Of a stretch of DNA of 64,000 bases, positions 37,681-45,448 are shown one piece after another. The first letter of the stretch is position 1; the number at the start of each line of letters is the position of its first letter. The notes under the pieces are model-generated. The model saw nothing but the letters and a program-made list of their open reading frames with translations, did not search any database and had not been told where the DNA came from. The DNA is taken from assembly GCF_000308575.1 (NCBI RefSeq), contig NZ_BAFZ01000007.1, forward strand, positions 124,001 to 188,000, written 5' to 3'. This DNA comes from Nocardia exalbida NBRC 100660 (lineage in GTDB: Bacteria > Actinomycetota > Actinomycetes > Mycobacteriales > Mycobacteriaceae). A program made the position numbers and the translations under genes.

Positions 37681-39245
37681 TACGACTTCTCCTCACGTAG
37701 TTGACGCTTGAGCACTTTCCCGGCGGCGCTGTAGGGCAGCTGGTCGCGGAATTCGACGACTCGCGGCACCTTGAAGTTGGCCAGCACGGTCGCCGCGTGT
37801 GCGCGCACCTGCTCCTCGGTGAGCGCCGAGCCGGGTTTGCGCACCACGTACGCCTTGCCCACCTCGCCCATCCTCGTGTCGGGCACGCCGACCACCGCCG
37901 ACTCGGCCACGCCGTCCAGCCGGGCCAGCGCCTGTTCGACCTCGGCGGGATAGACGTTGAAGCCGCCGGAGATGTACATGTCCTTGAGCCGGTCGGTGAT
38001 CTTCAGGTACCCGCGCTCGTCGATCGTGCCGATGTCGCCGGTGTGCAGCCAGCCGTCGGCATCGATCGTCTGCGCGGTGCTGTTCGGGTCGTCCAGGTAA
38101 CCGAGCATCACGTTCGGCCCGCGCAGCAGGACCTCGCCCGCCTCGCCGAGGCGCAGCTCGAAATCCGCGATCGGCCTGCCGCAGGTGTTCGCGATGGTCT
38201 CGGCGTCGTCATCGACCCGGCACATGGTGCCGAAGCCGGCGCTCTCGGACAGGCCGTAGGCGGTGATGACGACGTCGAAGGCCAGCTCCGAGCGCATCCG
38301 CTCGATCAGCACCACCGGCACCGTCGCCGCGCCGGTGACGGCCACCCGCAGCGAACTCAGGTCGAATTCGGCGCGGCGCGGGAAATCCAGGATCGTCTGG
38401 TAGATCGTCGGCGGGCCGGGCAGCACGGTGACCCGCTCCGCGCCGATCAGCCGCATCGTCTCCGGCACGTCGAAGGTGACCTGCGGGATGATCGCGGCCC
38501 CGGTGACCAAGCAGGCGAGAATGCCCGCCTTGTATCCGAAGTTGTGGAAGAACGGGTTCACCACCAGATACCGGTCGTCGCTGCGCAAGGTGGCGCACTC
38601 GGCCCAGGCCCGCACCACCGACAGCGCCTGCCGGTGGGCGACCAGGGTGCCCTTGCTGCGGCCGGTGGTGCCGGAGGTGAACAGGATGTCGGAGATGTCC
38701 TCGGGGCGCACCGACTCGGCGCGCTGCTCGGCTTCGGCCACCGTCACCGGCGCGGCGACGGTCGCGAGTTCCGACCAGTCCAGCGCGGCGATGTCGGTGT
38801 TCTCGGTGCCCGGCTCGACCGGGATCACGACCACGGTATCGATGGCCAGGTCGGGCGCGCTCGTGCGCAGTTCGGCGAGCCGGTCGCGGCCGAGGAACGG
38901 CCCCGCGATGAACAGCGCCTTCGCGTCCACTCGTCCGAGCACGTCGGCGGCCTCGTCGGCCACGTAGCGGGTGTTCAGCGGTACCAGTGCCGCTCCGGCG
39001 TAGTGCGCGGCCAGCGCGGCGACCACCCAGTGGTGCGTATTGGGCGCCCACATGGCCACGCGGTCGCCCACCCGCACGCCACGCGCGATCAGCGCCCGCG
39101 CCACTTCCTGGACCGCCTCCAGCAATTGGGTCCAGTCCAGCCGGACTTCGCCGTCGGCGATCGCCGGGGCGTCGCCGAAGGTCCGGGCGGCGTGGTGCAG
39201 TGCCATCGGTGTCGTCTGTGCAGGGGTTGTCACGGTTGTCCTCAC
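37680..39245 (-). CDS. fadD3: HIP-CoA ligase
   Basis: A 521-residue acyl-CoA synthetase. FadD3 activates HIP, the CD-ring propionate, with ATP and CoA and so opens the lower pathway. The adenylation motif is ILFTSGTTGRSKGTLVAHRQ; others are YGLSESAGFGTMCR, GWLHTGDIG and ITDRLKDMYISGGFNVYPAEVE, with the catalytic Lys in SAAGKVLKRQL. The match to Rv3561 is close. The GTG at 39245 is taken as start; an ATG at 39206 is an alternative. It is divergent from fadE30 with a KstR2 box between, and it heads the leftward hydratase-fadE operon. Confidence 0.93.
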   Translation of the reverse strand: MRTTVTTPAQTTPMALHHAARTFGDAPAIADGEVRLDWTQLLEAVQEVARALIARGVRVGDRVAMWAPNTHHWVVAALAAHYAGAALVPLNTRYVADEAADVLGRVDAKALFIAGPFLGRDRLAELRTSAPDLAIDTVVVIPVEPGTENTDIAALDWSELATVAAPVTVAEAEQRAESVRPEDISDILFTSGTTGRSKGTLVAHRQALSVVRAWAECATLRSDDRYLVVNPFFHNFGYKAGILACLVTGAAIIPQVTFDVPETMRLIGAERVTVLPGPPTIYQTILDFPRRAEFDLSSLRVAVTGAATVPVVLIERMRSELAFDVVITAYGLSESAGFGTMCRVDDDAETIANTCGRPIADFELRLGEAGEVLLRGPNVMLGYLDDPNSTAQTIDADGWLHTGDIGTIDERGYLKITDRLKDMYISGGFNVYPAEVEQALARLDGVAESAVVGVPDTRMGEVGKAYVVRKPGSALTEEQVRAHAATVLANFKVPRVVEFRDQLPYSAAGKVLKRQLREEKS

Positions 39246-39278
39246 CGTCCGCGAGTCACTTATGCGAGTGCTCTACAA

Positions 39279-39292
39279 AGCAAGTGCTTGGT
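39279..39292. promoter_or_regulatory. KstR2 box, fadD3/fadE30 promoter
   Basis: AGCAAGTGCTTGGT fits the KstR2 operator consensus AnCAAGnnCTTGnT exactly. A -10-like TAGGTT overlaps its right end (39292-39297), and the fadE30 GTG follows 16 bp after the box. A GGTAGG/CCTACC stem (39290-39305) overlaps the box and leader. KstR2 represses the HIP-degradation genes and releases DNA with HIP-CoA. Confidence 0.9.
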
Positions 39293-39308
39293 AGGTTATC
39301 CTACCGGC

Positions 39309-40526
39309 GTGGGTGCGATCCAGACCTCAGAATCCGATACCGCCGCTCCGGACGGGCGGTTTTCCGCTGCGCAGGACGAGCGATTCGCCGCCGAGGTGCG
39401 CGAGTGGCTGGAGGAGAACCTCGACGGAGACTTCCGCGAGCTGCGCGGCCTCGGCGGTCCCGGCCGCGAACACGAGGCGTTCGACGAACGCCTCGCCTGG
39501 GACCGGCACCTGGCCGCGGCCGGGTGGACCTGCCTGGGCTGGCCGAAGGAGTACGGCGGCCGCGAGGCCACGGTGCGCCAGCAGGTGATCTTCCACGAGG
39601 AGTACGCCAAGGCGAACGCGCCCGCGCGGGTGTCGCACGTCGGCGAAGAACTGCTCGGCCCGACCCTGCTCGCGTTCGGCACGCAGGCGCAGAAGGACCG
39701 GTTCCTACCGGGCATCCGCAATGTCAGCGAACTGTGGTGCCAGGGCTATTCGGAACCGGGCGCGGGCTCCGACCTGGCCGCGATCACCACCGCCGCGCAC
39801 CTGGACGGCGACGAGTGGTCGATCAACGGGCAGAAGATCTGGACCTCGCTCGCGCACGTCGCGGACTGGTGCTTCGTCGTCGCCCGCACCGAGCGCGGGT
39901 CGGCCAGGCACAAGGGCCTGTCCTACCTACTGGTCTCGATGAAGCAGCCGGGCATCGACGTGCGCCCGATCATCCAGCTGACCGGCACGTCGGAATTCAA
40001 CGAAGTCTTCTTCGACAACGCCCGCACCGCGGCCGACCTGGTGGTCGGCGAGCCGGGCGACGGGTGGCGCATCGCCATGGGCACGCTCACCTTCGAGCGC
40101 GGCATCTCCACCTTGGGCCAGCAGATCCGGTTCGCCCGGGAGCTGGCCGACATAGAGGCATTGGCCCGCCGCACCGGCGCGGCCGACGACCCGCTGATCG
40201 CCGATCGGATCGATCGGGCCTGGGTCGGGCTGCGAGTGCTGCGCGCGCACGCCATGCGCACGATGGAAGGCGCGGGCGTGGACGACGGCGCGGGCCAGGC
40301 CTCGGTGGCGAAACTGCTCTGGGCCAATTGGCATCGCGGCCTCGGCGAGCTGGCGATGGCCGTGCTCGGCGCTCGCGGCCTGGTGGCGGGCGAGGACGAT
40401 CTCAACGAATGGCAGCGGCTGTATCTGTTCACCCGCGCCGACACCATCTACGGAGGTTCGAACGAAGTGCAGCGCAACATCATCGCCGAGCGCGTGCTCG
40501 GCCTACCCCGCGAGGCGCGCCCGTGA
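39309..40526 (+). CDS. fadE30: Acyl-CoA dehydrogenase FadE30
   Basis: A 405-residue acyl-CoA dehydrogenase that acts early on HIP-derived CoA thioesters (5-OH HIC-CoA level). Segments shared with M. tuberculosis Rv3560c include LRGLGGPGREHEAF, TCLGWPKEYGGRE, CQGYSEPGAGSDLA and FNEVFFDNARTAADLVVGEP. The end reads IYGGSNEVQRNIIAERVLGLP. The start is a GTG with no ribosome site and a -10-like element 11 nt upstream, so the transcript may be leaderless. ipdF overlaps its stop (GTGA). Confidence 0.93.
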   Translation: MGAIQTSESDTAAPDGRFSAAQDERFAAEVREWLEENLDGDFRELRGLGGPGREHEAFDERLAWDRHLAAAGWTCLGWPKEYGGREATVRQQVIFHEEYAKANAPARVSHVGEELLGPTLLAFGTQAQKDRFLPGIRNVSELWCQGYSEPGAGSDLAAITTAAHLDGDEWSINGQKIWTSLAHVADWCFVVARTERGSARHKGLSYLLVSMKQPGIDVRPIIQLTGTSEFNEVFFDNARTAADLVVGEPGDGWRIAMGTLTFERGISTLGQQIRFARELADIEALARRTGAADDPLIADRIDRAWVGLRVLRAHAMRTMEGAGVDDGAGQASVAKLLWANWHRGLGELAMAVLGARGLVAGEDDLNEWQRLYLFTRADTIYGGSNEVQRNIIAERVLGLPREARP

Positions 40527-41320
40527 CCGGCCCGCTGTCGGTCGCCCCCGCGCCCGTCGCCGGGCACGGCCTGCTGACCGGGCGCGCCGCCGTGATCACC
40601 GCGGCCGCGGGCACCGGCATCGGCTCGGCCACCGCGCGCAGGCTGCTGGCCGAGGGCGCGGACGTGGTGGTCTCCGACTGGCACGAGCGGCGTCTGACAG
40701 AGACCGCGACCGAGCTGGCCGGCGAGTTCCCGGACCGGCGGGTCGCCTCGATCCCGTGCGACGTGCAGCGCACCGAACAGGTGAACGCGCTGGTCCGCGG
40801 TGCCGCCGAAGCGCTCGGCCGGATCGACATCATGGTCAACAACGCCGGGCTCGGCGGGGAGACGCCCGTGGTCGACATGACCGACGAGCAGTGGGACCGA
40901 GTCCTCGACATCACCCTCAACGGCACGTTCCGCTGCACCCGCGCCGCGCTCGGCTACTTCCGCGACGCGGGCCACGGCGGCGTCATCGTGAACAACGCCA
41001 GCGTGCTGGGCTGGCGCGCGCAGCACGGTCAGGCGCACTACGCCGCGGCGAAGGCGGGCGTCATGGCGTTGACCCGATGCAGCGCGATCGAGGCCGCCGA
41101 ACTCGGCGTGCGGATCAACGCGGTGGCCCCGAGCATCGCCAGGCACGCCTTCCTGGACAAGGTCAGCTCCACCGAGTTGCTCGACCACCTGTCGGAGCGG
41201 GAGGCGTTCGGCCGCGCGGCCGAGCCGTGGGAGATCGCCGCGACGATCGCCATGCTGGCCAGCGACTACACCACCTACCTGACCGGCGAGGTGGTCTCGA
41301 TCAGCAGCCAACGCGCCTGA
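40523..41320 (+). CDS. ipdF: Short-chain dehydrogenase IpdF
   Basis: A 265-residue classical SDR. IpdF oxidises the 5-hydroxyl of HIP-derived CoA thioesters. The cofactor motif is TAAAGTGIGSATA, with NNAGLGG next; catalytic Ser is in NNASVLGW and the Tyr-x-x-x-Lys is HYAAAKAG. The fadE30-ipdF pair is arranged as in M. tuberculosis (Rv3560c-Rv3559c) and is translationally coupled through a GTG overlapping the fadE30 stop. Confidence 0.9.
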   Translation: MTGPLSVAPAPVAGHGLLTGRAAVITAAAGTGIGSATARRLLAEGADVVVSDWHERRLTETATELAGEFPDRRVASIPCDVQRTEQVNALVRGAAEALGRIDIMVNNAGLGGETPVVDMTDEQWDRVLDITLNGTFRCTRAALGYFRDAGHGGVIVNNASVLGWRAQHGQAHYAAAKAGVMALTRCSAIEAAELGVRINAVAPSIARHAFLDKVSSTELLDHLSEREAFGRAAEPWEIAATIAMLASDYTTYLTGEVVSISSQRA

Positions 41321-41519
41321 GCCGCAGCGCTTCCCGGGCTCGTCCGCGCCGCGCCGGGCGGACGAGCCGGCCCGGCGACCACCGAGCAGCCGGGTGTCCG
41401 CCGTCGCGGGCGAGACCTCGCGCGCCGTATTGCGATCGCCTTCTCGCATCGCGCACGCCAGCCGAAATGAGCGGCTGATCAGGTAGAAAAGGGCAAGCCG
41501 CGAGGGGTCGGGGTGTGCC

Positions 41520-42293
41520 ATGCTGGATGAGATCGGATCCGCGCTCGACAAGGGGGCGATGGCTATGGGCCTGGATCGCCCACCTGCCCGCGAACAACTG
41601 GAACTCGATGTGGTGCGCGAAGTCGTGCTGGCCAGGCGACGGCTCGACAGCCTCGTCCTCTCGGCGCTCACCCTCGGCGCCGAACTCATCGAGCACACCT
41701 CCGCAAGGGCCGTCGCCACGGCCGCCGTGCGCATTCTCGCGCAGCACGCCGTCGATGAGGGGGAGGTCGCCCGCGACCCGCGCCGCGCGCTGCGCGCCGA
41801 TCTGGCGCGCGACCGCGAGCGTGCCCGGCGCATCGGCCTCAGCGCCGATGGTACGGAGACCGAGCAGGAGCGGCGCAGGCAGCGCCAGACCGCCCTGCTG
41901 TGCGAGGTGCGCTCGGATCTGCTCGCGGTGGTCGCGAAATGCCGGAAATTCCGCTTCGACCAGGTGACTTTCGCCGACGAGATCGCGCAGGGCCTGTGCG
42001 CGGCCACCGACAAGCTGGTGGTCGAGGCCGATATGGACGCCTACCACGCCTGGCAGCGCGGCATGGTGCTCAAGCTGAGCGAGGAGCCCGTGCGCGGCGG
42101 CCCGCCCCGGGTGATGGCCACGGTGGACGCCGGTCCGGATCGCGGTCAGCTCACCGTGGAATGGGACAGTTGCGAACGCCGTCTCGCGCTCGTCGCGCGA
42201 ATGGCGCGGGCGGGCGTCTCGCCCGTGATCATCTGCGATCGCCTGCTGGCCGATCTGTCGGTCTCCTCGCCGCTGCGCTACTCGGAGCGCTGA
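41520..42293 (+). CDS. Uncharacterised protein between ipdF and kstR2
   Basis: A 257-residue, mainly helical, charged protein. It has several Arg/Glu-rich helices (LDVVREVVLARRRLDSL, RDRERARRIG, ETEQERRRQRQTALL) and a beta-rich end (RVMATVDAGPDRGQLTVEWD). No family was recognised. A frame on the opposite strand (41301-42311) is also open, but the residue make-up of the plus-strand product is more protein-like. The M. tuberculosis locus has a PPE gene in the equivalent place, so it is not a conserved steroid gene. No KstR2 box precedes it. Confidence 0.6.
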   Translation: MLDEIGSALDKGAMAMGLDRPPAREQLELDVVREVVLARRRLDSLVLSALTLGAELIEHTSARAVATAAVRILAQHAVDEGEVARDPRRALRADLARDRERARRIGLSADGTETEQERRRQRQTALLCEVRSDLLAVVAKCRKFRFDQVTFADEIAQGLCAATDKLVVEADMDAYHAWQRGMVLKLSEEPVRGGPPRVMATVDAGPDRGQLTVEWDSCERRLALVARMARAGVSPVIICDRLLADLSVSSPLRYSER

Positions 42294-42310
42294 GCAGTAC
42301 CTCTCGACCA

Positions 42311-42324
42311 AGCAAGTGCTTGGT
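42311..42324. promoter_or_regulatory. KstR2 box before kstR2
   Basis: AGCAAGTGCTTGGT matches AnCAAGnnCTTGnT exactly and sits inside a longer palindrome, CCAAGCA-AG-TGCTTGG (42308-42323). A -10-like TACGAT (42327-42332) lies 6 nt before the GTG at 42339. This indicates autoregulation of kstR2 and control of fadA6. Confidence 0.9.
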
Positions 42325-42338
42325 TGTACGATGGCCGT

Positions 42339-42947
42339 GTGCCCGCAACAGACGCCTCTAAATCAGCTCGGCGCAGTGAGTTGCTCGCCTTGGCGGCCGA
42401 ATTGTTCGCCGAGCGTGGATTGCGCGCCACCACGGTGCGCGACATCGCCGACGCGGCCGGAATCCTCTCGGGGAGTCTCTATCACCACTTCGATTCCAAA
42501 GAGTCGATGGTGGACGAGATCCTGCGCGGGTTCCTCGACGAGCTGTTCGGCCGCTATCGCGAGATCGTCGCCTCCGGCCTGAGCGCGCGAGACACCTTGG
42601 AAGCCTTGGTGCTCGCCTCCTACGAGTCGTTCGACCGCTGGCACGCCGCGGTGGCGATCTACCAGACCGAGGCGAAGCGACTGCGCGACTCGGAGCGGTT
42701 CACCTACATCGCCGACTACAACCGCGAATTCCGCGAGCTGTGGCACCGGGTGCTCACCAACGGCGTGCGGGACGGCGCCTTCCGGCCGGAACTCGACGTC
42801 GAACTGGCCTACCGCTTCCTGCGTGACACGGTCTGGGTCGCGGTGCGGTGGTACCGGCCGGGTGGGCCGATCACCGTCGAAAACCTCGCAAAGCAGTACC
42901 TGACCATCGTGCTCGACGGGCTCACCGTCCCCGAGCGCACCACGTAG
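42339..42947 (+). CDS. kstR2: TetR-family repressor KstR2
   Basis: A 202-residue TetR regulator of CD-ring degradation that responds to HIP-CoA. The DNA-binding domain matches Rv3557c closely: LAAELFAERGLRATTVRDIA, ILSGSLYHHFDSKESMVDEIL and the FRDTVWVAVRWYRPGG-like end (LRDTVWVAVRWYRPGGP). I take the GTG at 42339, which lies 6 nt after a -10 element and after the operator; a TTG at 42324 is in frame but lies inside the operator. fadA6 follows after 10 bp. Confidence 0.93.
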   Translation: MPATDASKSARRSELLALAAELFAERGLRATTVRDIADAAGILSGSLYHHFDSKESMVDEILRGFLDELFGRYREIVASGLSARDTLEALVLASYESFDRWHAAVAIYQTEAKRLRDSERFTYIADYNREFRELWHRVLTNGVRDGAFRPELDVELAYRFLRDTVWVAVRWYRPGGPITVENLAKQYLTIVLDGLTVPERTT

Positions 42948-42957
42948 GAGTCCTTAC

Positions 42958-44151
42958 ATGTCAGCACCTTCCGCGTCCCGTCGTCCGTACGCTCCGCTGC
43001 GGGACGCCTACGTGATCGATGCGGTACGCACCCCCGTCGGCAAGCGCGGCGGCGCGTTGGCGAGCGTGCATCCGGCCGATCTGGGGGCGGCCGCGCTGCG
43101 CGGCCTGCTGGACCGCACCCCGATCGACCCGGGCGTCGTGGACGACGTCATCGTCGGTTGCGTCGACAATGTCGGCCCGCAGGCGGGCAACATCGGCCGC
43201 ACCATGTGGTTGGCCGCCGGATATCCCGAAGAGGTTCCCGGCGTCACTGTGGACCGGCAGTGCGGATCCAGCCAGCAGGCCATCAATTTCGGCGCGCAGG
43301 CCATCATGAGCGGTACCGCCGAGGTGATCGTCGCGGGCGGCGTGCAGAACATGAGCGCGATCCCGATCTCCGCGGCCATGCTGGCGGGCAAGGAGTACGG
43401 TTTCGACACCCCGTTCGTCGGCGCGCAGGGCTGGGACCACCGCTACGGCACCGGTGAGGTGACGCAGTTCCGCGCCGCCCAGCTGATCGCCGAGAAGTGG
43501 GGCATCAGCAGGGAAGAGATGGAGCGCTGGGCGCTGCGCAGCCACGAGCGGGCCCGCGACGCGATCAAGAACGGCCGCTTCGACAACGAGATCGTGCCGG
43601 TCGGCGACTTCTGGATCGACCAGGGTCCGCGCGAGACCAGCCTGGAGAAGATGGCTTCGCTGCCGCCCCTGGCCGAGGGCAGCCCGCTCACCGCCGCGGT
43701 GGCCAGCCAGATCTCCGACGGCGCCAGCGCCACCCTGCTCGCTTCGGAGTGGGCGGTGCAGGAGTACGGCTTGACCCCGCGAGCGCGCATCCACCATGTG
43801 AGCGCGCGTGGCGCGGACCCGATCTTCATGCTCACCGCCCCGATTCCGGCGACCAAGTGGGCGCTGGAGAAGACCGGCCTCACCATCGACGACATCGACG
43901 TGATCGAGATCAACGAGGCATTCGCGCCGGTGGTGCTGTCCTGGCTGAAGGAGACCGGCGCGGACCCCGAGAAGGTGAACGTCAACGGTGGCGCCATCGC
44001 GCTGGGCCACCCGCTCGGTGCGACCGGTGCGAAACTGTTCGCCACGCTGCTCAACGAACTCGAACGGATCGAGGGCCGCTACGGGCTGCTCACCATCTGC
44101 GAGGGCGGCGGCACCGCCAACGCGACGATCATCGAGCGCCTGCCCCGCTGA
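42958..44151 (+). CDS. fadA6: Thiolase FadA6
   Basis: A 397-residue thiolase. FadA6 performs thiolytic cleavage of the beta-keto CoA thioesters formed after opening of rings C and D. The nucleophilic Cys is residue 102 in DRQCGSSQQA; the base motifs NEAFAPVVLSW and GGAIALGHPLGATGAK, and the second Cys in CEGGGTANA, are intact. The pair kstR2-fadA6 matches Rv3557c-Rv3556c. The 3' end overlaps a convergent secreted-protein gene by 23 bp. Confidence 0.94.
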   Translation: MSAPSASRRPYAPLRDAYVIDAVRTPVGKRGGALASVHPADLGAAALRGLLDRTPIDPGVVDDVIVGCVDNVGPQAGNIGRTMWLAAGYPEEVPGVTVDRQCGSSQQAINFGAQAIMSGTAEVIVAGGVQNMSAIPISAAMLAGKEYGFDTPFVGAQGWDHRYGTGEVTQFRAAQLIAEKWGISREEMERWALRSHERARDAIKNGRFDNEIVPVGDFWIDQGPRETSLEKMASLPPLAEGSPLTAAVASQISDGASATLLASEWAVQEYGLTPRARIHHVSARGADPIFMLTAPIPATKWALEKTGLTIDDIDVIEINEAFAPVVLSWLKETGADPEKVNVNGGAIALGHPLGATGAKLFATLLNELERIEGRYGLLTICEGGGTANATIIERLPR

Positions 44152-44515
44152 CCGGCACCGAGCGGCACGTCGGCGAATTCGCGTCGCACGACGTGCCGTT
44201 CGGCATGCGCAGCATGGGTGCCGGGGGCTCAGTCGGATTGAGGGCGGTCGGCTTGCCCTCGCTGCCCTTACCCTTGCCTTTTCCCTTGCCCTTCCCCTCG
44301 GACTTGCCTTTCCCTTTGCCCTTCCCCTTGTCGTCGCCTTGGTCGGCGTCACTCGCGTCGGAGGGTTGACCCTGCTCTTCGTCCTGCGCCAGGTAGGCGA
44401 CCGGATCGCCGCCGATCGTCTCGCTCGTCGCGGGTTGCGCGACGAGACCCATCGTCAACGTGCCCGCGGCGACCGCCGCTGCCGTCACGATGGCCCGAAC
44501 GGTTGTCTTTCCCAC
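44129..44515 (-). CDS. Secreted Lys-Gly-repeat protein
   Basis: A 128-residue protein with an N-terminal signal peptide (about residues 1-32: basic start, VTAAAVAAGTLTMGLVA core, likely cut near ATSE). A run of Lys-Gly repeats broken by Ser-Glu (residues 69-95) follows, then a Pro-rich segment and a Cys pair (CDANSPTCRS). The GTG at 44515 has a GGAGG ribosome site 8 nt upstream. The lysine repeats might bind teichoic-type polymers, nucleic acid or heparin-like glycans, as mycobacterial HbhA does; this is speculation. It overlaps the end of fadA6 tail to tail. Confidence 0.65.
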   Translation of the reverse strand: MGKTTVRAIVTAAAVAAGTLTMGLVAQPATSETIGGDPVAYLAQDEEQGQPSDASDADQGDDKGKGKGKGKSEGKGKGKGKGKGSEGKPTALNPTEPPAPMLRMPNGTSCDANSPTCRSVPVSGAGAR

Positions 44516-44668
44516 TACCAAACCTCCCTGGTGATCGGTTTCGTCGGTGGAGCAGCGCGAAGTTAGCACCGGGAACGAGCCGCGCATCCGGGCTCGCCGC
44601 GCCCGAATGCCCCCGTGACGAGGCCGACATCCCGCTGTGACGTGGTCCCGGGATGCCCGGATGGTCCG

Positions 44669-45448
44669 CTATCGCTGCGACCGCAGGTATTCGTCGTGTT
44701 CGCGATCTTCGCGGTAGTAGCGCTGGGTCAGAGCGGTGAGCCGGTTGATCTCGGCCGCCATCGCGGAAGGTTCCAGCGGTTTGGCGACGATGGGGTCGCC
44801 GGTCTTGACGTAGTAGCGGCCGTCCGCGTAATCCATCCACCAGAAGCCGCGTCCGAAGCTCGGGCGCGCGTCGACGGCCGGACCGGCGAGCACCGTGATC
44901 TCACCGAGGCCGAGGCGTTCGCGTTTGAAGATTCGGTCCAGTTGCGCGACGACGCCGACCTCATACGGCTTGCGCACCGGCCGATCCCGGTCGGCGCTCA
45001 CTTCTTCCCGCCGCGCTTCGAGCGGCGGATGCGTGCCCGCAGGCATCTTGGGCAGCGCGGCGACCGCTTTCACGGCCACTCGTTGCGCGGCGCAAAAACT
45101 CACGATCACGTCACCGCCGGTGTCCGGTGCGGTACCGGGAAGCTGGACAAGGGTGGCGCCGATCTGCCCGCGTACGGCCCCGTGGAAACGGAAGACGATC
45201 GACATGTCCGGGCCGCCCATCCCTTTCGACTCGACGCGCGCCTCCGGTTCCAGCAAAACGTCGAGGGCCCGTTCCAGGTCGACGGCGTATCGACCGAGTA
45301 GCGCGTCCACCGCTGCCTCGCGCTGACGCTTCAGGTCGGCGAAATCCATCTCCTGCGGCCGGTATTGCAGCGGGTAGGGCAGGCGGTCGCGACCGTAGGC
45401 TGCCCAGAGGATCTCGAATTCCTGCCCGGTGAAGCGCCAGTCAGCCAT
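44669..45448 (-). CDS. EspG family ESX-secretion chaperone
   Basis: A 259-residue EspG-type protein, the cytosolic chaperone of type VII (ESX) substrates. Family cues are MADWRFTGQEFEILWAAYGRDRLPYPL, PGTAPDTGGDVIVSF and the Tyr-rich end of WWMDYADGRYYVKTG. Its start overlaps the end of the 432-residue gene at 45441 by 8 bp, so it is co-expressed with a likely secreted partner. No EccB-EccE or MycP genes are present, so export must use an ESX system elsewhere. Confidence 0.85.
   Translation of the reverse strand: MADWRFTGQEFEILWAAYGRDRLPYPLQYRPQEMDFADLKRQREAAVDALLGRYAVDLERALDVLLEPEARVESKGMGGPDMSIVFRFHGAVRGQIGATLVQLPGTAPDTGGDVIVSFCAAQRVAVKAVAALPKMPAGTHPPLEARREEVSADRDRPVRKPYEVGVVAQLDRIFKRERLGLGEITVLAGPAVDARPSFGRGFWWMDYADGRYYVKTGDPIVAKPLEPSAMAAEINRLTALTQRYYREDREHDEYLRSQR

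Noticed and set aside
37701..40526. A 941-residue frame that would fuse an antisense fadD3 product to FadE30
   Set aside because: The first 530 residues are antisense to fadD3. FadE30 homology begins at the GTG at 39309, directly after the KstR2 box.
41467..41475. Further copy of the ATGAGCGG repeat end
   Set aside because: Only a single 8-9 bp match without the partner arm; expected by chance at this GC content.
41301..42311. A 336-residue leftward frame opposite the unknown gene at 41520
   Set aside because: Its product is rich in His, Arg and Gln in the manner of antisense frames, and it would run through the ipdF stop region. The rightward frame looks more like a protein.
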